Shown piece by piece: positions 4,672 to 9,579 of a stretch of DNA of 9,579 nt. The notes below the pieces were generated by a model. That model searched no databases and was not told the origin of the DNA. It was given only the letters and a program-made list of their open reading frames with translations. The stretch comes from Methylophilaceae bacterium UBA7525 (lineage in GTDB: Bacteria > Pseudomonadota > Gammaproteobacteria > Burkholderiales > Methylophilaceae). The position numbers and the translations under genes are program-made. Positions within the stretch are counted from its first letter, which is position 1. Every line of letters starts with the position of its first letter. The stretch spans positions 1 to 9,579 of the forward strand of contig DLMX01000099.1 in NCBI GenBank assembly GCA_002479405.1, in the 5' to 3' direction.

Positions 4672-7475
4672 CAGGCTTTCTCCCCTCGAATATGCAGTCG
4701 ACCCAGCTCGGTAAGTATCAGCAGCACGGTTGCCACCACTACCAGATAAACACCGAGATCGAAAATGATGACCGAGGCGAGTTCGATGTCACCCAGCAAC
4801 GGGATGCCGAAATGTCCGTGCGCGCTGGTGAGAAACGGTCTTGCAAAGAACCAGCTGATGAGGCCGACGCCTGCGGCAAAGGCCAGACCCAGACCGAGGA
4901 ATGGCGGGTAGTACTTCGGCAAGCGGTCCTCGGCGAATGAGAAGCCGCCTGCCAGCGATTGCAGGATGAGGGCAACACCTGTGACCAGGCCGGCGACAAA
5001 ACCGCCGCCCGGCAGGTTATGGCCGCGCAGGAAGATATAGACGGCGACGGCCAGCGCCAGAGGCAGCAGTGGCCGCATCAGCATCTTGAGGAACAGCGGA
5101 TGAGCTTCTTCCGCCCACAGGCGGCCCACGGCATCTTTGGCCGGCGGCGTCAGCCGCAACTGGTCAAGCAGTGCATGCGCACCCAGTGCGGCCATGGCCA
5201 GCACGGCAATCTCGCCGAGAGTATCGAAGCCGCGGAAATCGACCAGGATCACGTTCACGACATTGCTGCCACCGCCACCGGGCACGGACTGTTGCAGATA
5301 GAACCCGGAGATGGTGTTGAACGAACTGGTCAGCAGTACGTAGGTAATGAAAGCCATGCCGAAACCAATGGCAACTGCAAGCACGATGTCGCGGGCTATG
5401 CGCGAGCGTGATGATTCCTTTGGCGAGTTTTGCGGCAGGTAATAGAGTGCCAGCAGCATCAGCACGATGGTGACGACTTCGACCGAAAGCTGGGTCAAGG
5501 CCAAGTCAGGTGCCGAGAAGCGCACGAAGGTCAGGGAGACGACCAGACCGACGATGCCGATCAGGACCACGGCCAGCAAGCGGCGATGGTGCAGTAGCGT
5601 GGTGCCGATGGTGCCGAGCATGAGGCCTGCCAGAGCGATGATGGCGGCAATGTCGAACGGGATGCCGGAATTGCCCTGCGGCAGGCGGTCGCCAGTGCTG
5701 TAGGCCCAGCCGGCGTAGGCCAGTACGAAAGCACAGAGCAGGGCGATATAGCGTTGCAGCGAGCCGTTGTCCAGCAAGCGCAGCAGACGTTCCGCCTGAT
5801 CTACCAGATAGCGGTGCAGGCGTTCGAAGCCGGTGCGGCTGTTGAGCGAGGGCAGCTTGTGGTGCCACTCGATCAGATGACGGCGCATGACGTAGATGCC
5901 GACACCGCCCGCCAGCGCGATCAGACTCATGACAAAGGCCAGGTTGAAGCCGTGCCAGATTTTCAGGTCATAGGCTGGTAACGGGGCTTGCAGGACAGCG
6001 CTGGCAGCGGACGCCAGCATACTACCGACCGACCAGGCAGGGAACATGCCCACTACCAGACACAGCAGCACCAGAATCTCGACCGGCACCCGCATCCAGC
6101 GCGGCGGTTCGTGCGGTTGGCGAGGCAGGTCGACGGGCTCGCCGTTGAAGAACACATCGTGGATGAAGCGCACGGAATAGGCGACAGCCAGTATGCCGGC
6201 GATGGTGGCGAAAACCGGCAATATCAGATGGGCGCCGTCAAAGCCGGTAAACAGTACTGCCTCGGTGAAGAACATTTCCTTGCTGAGGAAGCCGTTGAGC
6301 AGAGGCACCCCGGCCATCGAGGCGGCTGCCACCATGGCCAGGGTCGCCGTGATCGGCATCAGCTTGAACAGGCCGTTGACGCGCCGCATGTCGCGGGTGC
6401 CGCACTCGTGGTCGATGATGCCGGCTGCCATGAAGAGGGAAGCCTTGAAGATGGCGTGGTTGATGATATGAAACACCCCGGCGACCACGGACATCGGCGT
6501 GCTGAGGCCGAACAGCAGCGTGATGAGGCCGAGATGGCTGATGGTGGAATAGGCCAGCAGGCCTTTGAAGTCGTCGCGGTACATGGCCATGTAGGCGCCA
6601 TAGACCAGTGTGATGGCGCCGATGACACTGACGCTGATGACCCAGGCATCGGTGCCGGAAAGTACCGGATAAAGCCTCGCCAACAGGAATACGCCGGCCT
6701 TGACCATGGTTGCCGAGTGCAGATAGGCGGAAACCGGAGTCGGCGCGGCCATTGCATTCGGTAGCCAGAAATGGAAGGGGAATTGTGCGGATTTGGTGAA
6801 GGCTCCCAGTAACACCAGAGTCAGGATCACCGGATAGAGCGGATCGGCCTTGATCGACTCTGCCGCCGCGATGACCGCGCTCAGTTCATAGCTGCCTGCC
6901 GCCTGACCGAGCAGAATGACGCCTGCCAGCAATGCGAGGCCACCACCACCGGTGACGACTAGCGCCATGCGGGCGGCAATGCGCGATTCATAGGCATCGG
7001 ATTTGTAGGCGATGAGCAGGAAGGAGGAAAGGCTGGTGATCTCCCAGAAAACCACCATCAGCAGCAGATTCTCCGACAGCACGATGCCGAGCATGGCCGA
7101 CATGAACAGCAAAAGGAAGGCATAAAATCGCCCCAGTCGGTCGTAGTCCGGCAAGTAATAATAGGCGTAGAGCACGACCAGAATGCCGATGCCGAGTATC
7201 AGGATGGAGAACAGCATGCCCAGCCCGTCGAGTCGGAAGCCGAGATTGAAACCGAGGGCCGGTAGCCAGTCCAGATGCATGACCACGGTTTGCCCGCCGA
7301 TCACGGTAGAGAATAGCGGAATGAGTAGCGCCAGTGCCAGCGCCATCACGGCGCCAGTGGCAATGGTGGTCGCCTTGCGGCCATAGGGTTCCGCCATTAA
7401 TGGCATGGCAACGCCGCCAAATGCGACCATCAGCGCCAGAGGCAGCAGCAGGGCTGGTGACAGGTGCTCAATCAT
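4671..7475 (-). CDS. mrpA: Fused Mrp antiporter subunit A/B (934 aa)
   Basis: Largest subunit of the Mrp (Mnh/Pha) complex, with MrpB fused at the C-terminus as in PhaAB of Gram-negative bacteria. Residues about 1-500 form the NuoL-like antiporter module. Charged membrane residues expected for proton and cation transfer are present: Glu145 (VVFWEITSLSSF), Lys228 (FTKSAQFPFHFWLP), Lys259 (ATMVKAGVFLL), Lys304, His336/His340, Lys344 and Lys399. A DUF4040-like region spans about 605-680, with Asp657 and Glu666 in APDLALTQLSVEVV. An MbhE-like segment follows with Glu755 in GFDTLGEIAVLA. The MrpB part (about 795-928) carries RGHNLPGGGFVAGLVTG. ATG 7475 is the first start after an in-frame stop, yet has only a weak ribosome binding site. 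It overlaps a 27-codon upstream ORF by ATGA. The cation exported (Na+ or K+) cannot be told from sequence. Confidence 0.97.
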   Translation of the reverse strand: MIEHLSPALLLPLALMVAFGGVAMPLMAEPYGRKATTIATGAVMALALALLIPLFSTVIGGQTVVMHLDWLPALGFNLGFRLDGLGMLFSILILGIGILVVLYAYYYLPDYDRLGRFYAFLLLFMSAMLGIVLSENLLLMVVFWEITSLSSFLLIAYKSDAYESRIAARMALVVTGGGGLALLAGVILLGQAAGSYELSAVIAAAESIKADPLYPVILTLVLLGAFTKSAQFPFHFWLPNAMAAPTPVSAYLHSATMVKAGVFLLARLYPVLSGTDAWVISVSVIGAITLVYGAYMAMYRDDFKGLLAYSTISHLGLITLLFGLSTPMSVVAGVFHIINHAIFKASLFMAAGIIDHECGTRDMRRVNGLFKLMPITATLAMVAAASMAGVPLLNGFLSKEMFFTEAVLFTGFDGAHLILPVFATIAGILAVAYSVRFIHDVFFNGEPVDLPRQPHEPPRWMRVPVEILVLLCLVVGMFPAWSVGSMLASAASAVLQAPLPAYDLKIWHGFNLAFVMSLIALAGGVGIYVMRRHLIEWHHKLPSLNSRTGFERLHRYLVDQAERLLRLLDNGSLQRYIALLCAFVLAYAGWAYSTGDRLPQGNSGIPFDIAAIIALAGLMLGTIGTTLLHHRRLLAVVLIGIVGLVVSLTFVRFSAPDLALTQLSVEVVTIVLMLLALYYLPQNSPKESSRSRIARDIVLAVAIGFGMAFITYVLLTSSFNTISGFYLQQSVPGGGGSNVVNVILVDFRGFDTLGEIAVLAMAALGAHALLDQLRLTPPAKDAVGRLWAEEAHPLFLKMLMRPLLPLALAVAVYIFLRGHNLPGGGFVAGLVTGVALILQSLAGGFSFAEDRLPKYYPPFLGLGLAFAAGVGLISWFFARPFLTSAHGHFGIPLLGDIELASVIIFDLGVYLVVVATVLLILTELGRLHIRGEKA

Positions 7476-7555
7476 GCGAGTTGTTCTTCAAGGAGGACAT
7501 AAGTGACCGGCTTGTTCAGATTCTTATAGTCAATTGGCAGGGCTGAGTAGTTCAT
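7472..7555 (-). CDS. Candidate 27-residue leader ORF overlapping the mrpA start
   Basis: Not recognised. The frame opens at ATG 7555, begins MNYSALPIDYKNLNK and ends LLEEQLA. Its TGA overlaps the mrpA ATG by four bases (ATGA), the same junction used between mrpD/mrpE and mrpF/mrpG. This could deliver ribosomes to mrpA, whose own ribosome binding site is poor. The ORF has no clear ribosome binding site either, but its ATG overlaps the stop of another tiny ORF upstream. The peptide is mostly polar, with no membrane segment. It may be a coupling leader, a small protein or chance. Confidence 0.35.
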   Translation of the reverse strand: MNYSALPIDYKNLNKPVTYVLLEEQLA

Positions 7556-7620
7556 GAGCTCAGCAAAAAAATTCCGCAGCATGCATACCGGTTACGGAAG
7601 TCATACGCGAAGAAATTCAT
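7552..7620 (-). CDS. Candidate 22-residue first leader ORF of the mrp operon
   Basis: The frame begins MNFFAYDFRNRY and ends CCGIFLLSS. Its TGA overlaps the ATG of the 27-residue ORF by ATGA. If the extended -10 element just upstream is real, transcription starts about 3-5 bases before this ATG, so the message would be nearly leaderless and begin translation at its 5' end. The 5' part of the frame overlaps a 16-bp tandem repeat. No homologue is recognised. This depends entirely on the promoter call. Confidence 0.25.
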   Translation of the reverse strand: MNFFAYDFRNRYACCGIFLLSS

Positions 7621-7632
7621 ATGCGAAAAAAT
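7601..7632. repeat. Two tandem 16-bp near-identical repeats at the mrp promoter
   Basis: TCATACGCGAAGAAAT (7601-7616) is followed directly by TCATATGCGAAAAAAT (7617-7632); 14 of 16 bases agree. The second copy reaches into the -10 element and spans the predicted start of mrp transcription. Tandem sites here could bind a repressor of the antiporter operon. No regulator is recognised from the motif. Confidence 0.5.
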
Positions 7633-7639
7633 TATAGCA
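7631..7639 (-). promoter_or_regulatory. Extended -10 promoter for the mrp operon
   Basis: The minus strand reads TGCTATAAT (complement of 7639-7631): a perfect TATAAT hexamer with the TG of an extended -10. No -35 resembling TTGACA lies 16-18 bases upstream, which extended -10 promoters can tolerate. Transcription would start around 7623-7625, about 150 bases before mrpA, leaving a leader that holds two tiny chained ORFs. Confidence 0.5.
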
Positions 7640-7671
7640 CGGCAAATGCAGGTCCCCGATGATTGCACCCA

Positions 7672-7700
7672 CTTGAAATACGTGCAGAATCCCTCATGTA
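7672..7700 (+). promoter_or_regulatory. Sigma-32 heat-shock promoter for clpB
   Basis: CTTGAAA (7672-7678) matches the sigma-32 -35 consensus exactly. After 13 bases, CCTCATGTA (7692-7700) matches the -10 consensus CCCCATNTA at all but the third position. Spacing is within the normal range. Transcription should begin near 7707, about 30 bases before the clpB ATG. ClpB is a classical member of the sigma-32 regulon, so motif and gene agree. Confidence 0.85.
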
Positions 7701-7735
7701 GATAGCAACATAATCTGACTAGTGAAGAGGACAAC

Positions 7736-9579
<1,844 letters not shown>

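Noticed and set aside
5988..6764. Plus-strand 258-codon open frame opposite mrpA
   Set aside because: It is rich in His, Gln and Asp, the mirror of hydrophobic codons; no domain is recognised and mrpA is certain here.
7468..7500. Ten-codon minus-strand ORF (MSSLKNNSHD) overlapping the mrpA start
   Set aside because: It has no ribosome binding site and does not form an ATGA junction; the 27-codon ORF in another frame fits the mrpA start better.
7490..7526. AAGGAGG followed by GTG on the plus strand upstream of clpB
   Set aside because: The frame closes after eight codons, and the motif lies upstream of the clpB promoter in the antisense orientation to the mrp leader; likely chance.

Overview
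The window reads as chromosomal DNA of a Gram-negative bacterium, most probably a betaproteobacterium. This rests on the style of KatG and ClpB, the six-gene Mrp operon with fused A and B subunits, and Proteobacteria-like regulatory sites (a sigma-32 promoter and an OxyR-like box). The exact lineage cannot be fixed from the sequence alone. No mobile element, rRNA, tRNA or CRISPR array is visible.

Layout: (1) 1-759, minus strand: N-terminal third of the catalase-peroxidase gene katG, running off the left edge. (2) 760-1119: AT-rich control region between katG and a divergent gene. It holds a 24-codon small ORF with a good ribosome binding site just upstream of katG, a candidate sigma-70 promoter preceded by an OxyR-like box, and two short inverted repeats. 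(3) 1120-1641, plus strand: small exported protein with two beta-propeller-like repeats and a terminal Asp box. (4) 1638-7475, minus strand: complete six-gene Mrp/Mnh/Pha-type cation/proton antiporter operon in the order A(B)-C-D-E-F-G, with overlapping or nearly overlapping genes. (5) 7476-7735: divergent control region with an extended -10 promoter for the antiporter operon, two tiny leader ORFs chained to mrpA by ATGA overlaps, a 16-bp tandem repeat, and a near-consensus sigma-32 promoter facing clpB. (6) 7736-9579, plus strand: clpB, cut at the second Walker A motif by the right edge.

The genes form a stress-response neighbourhood: peroxide detoxification (KatG), cation and pH homeostasis (Mrp complex) and protein disaggregation after heat shock (ClpB). 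The Mrp subunits should assemble into one inner-membrane complex; the other genes act independently. The large genes are well-known families. What is not standard annotation is the set of very small ORFs placed before katG, before mrpA and between mrpC and mrpD, plus the short Asp-box protein whose stop codon interlocks with that of mrpG. I see no evidence of a wholly new multi-gene system here.
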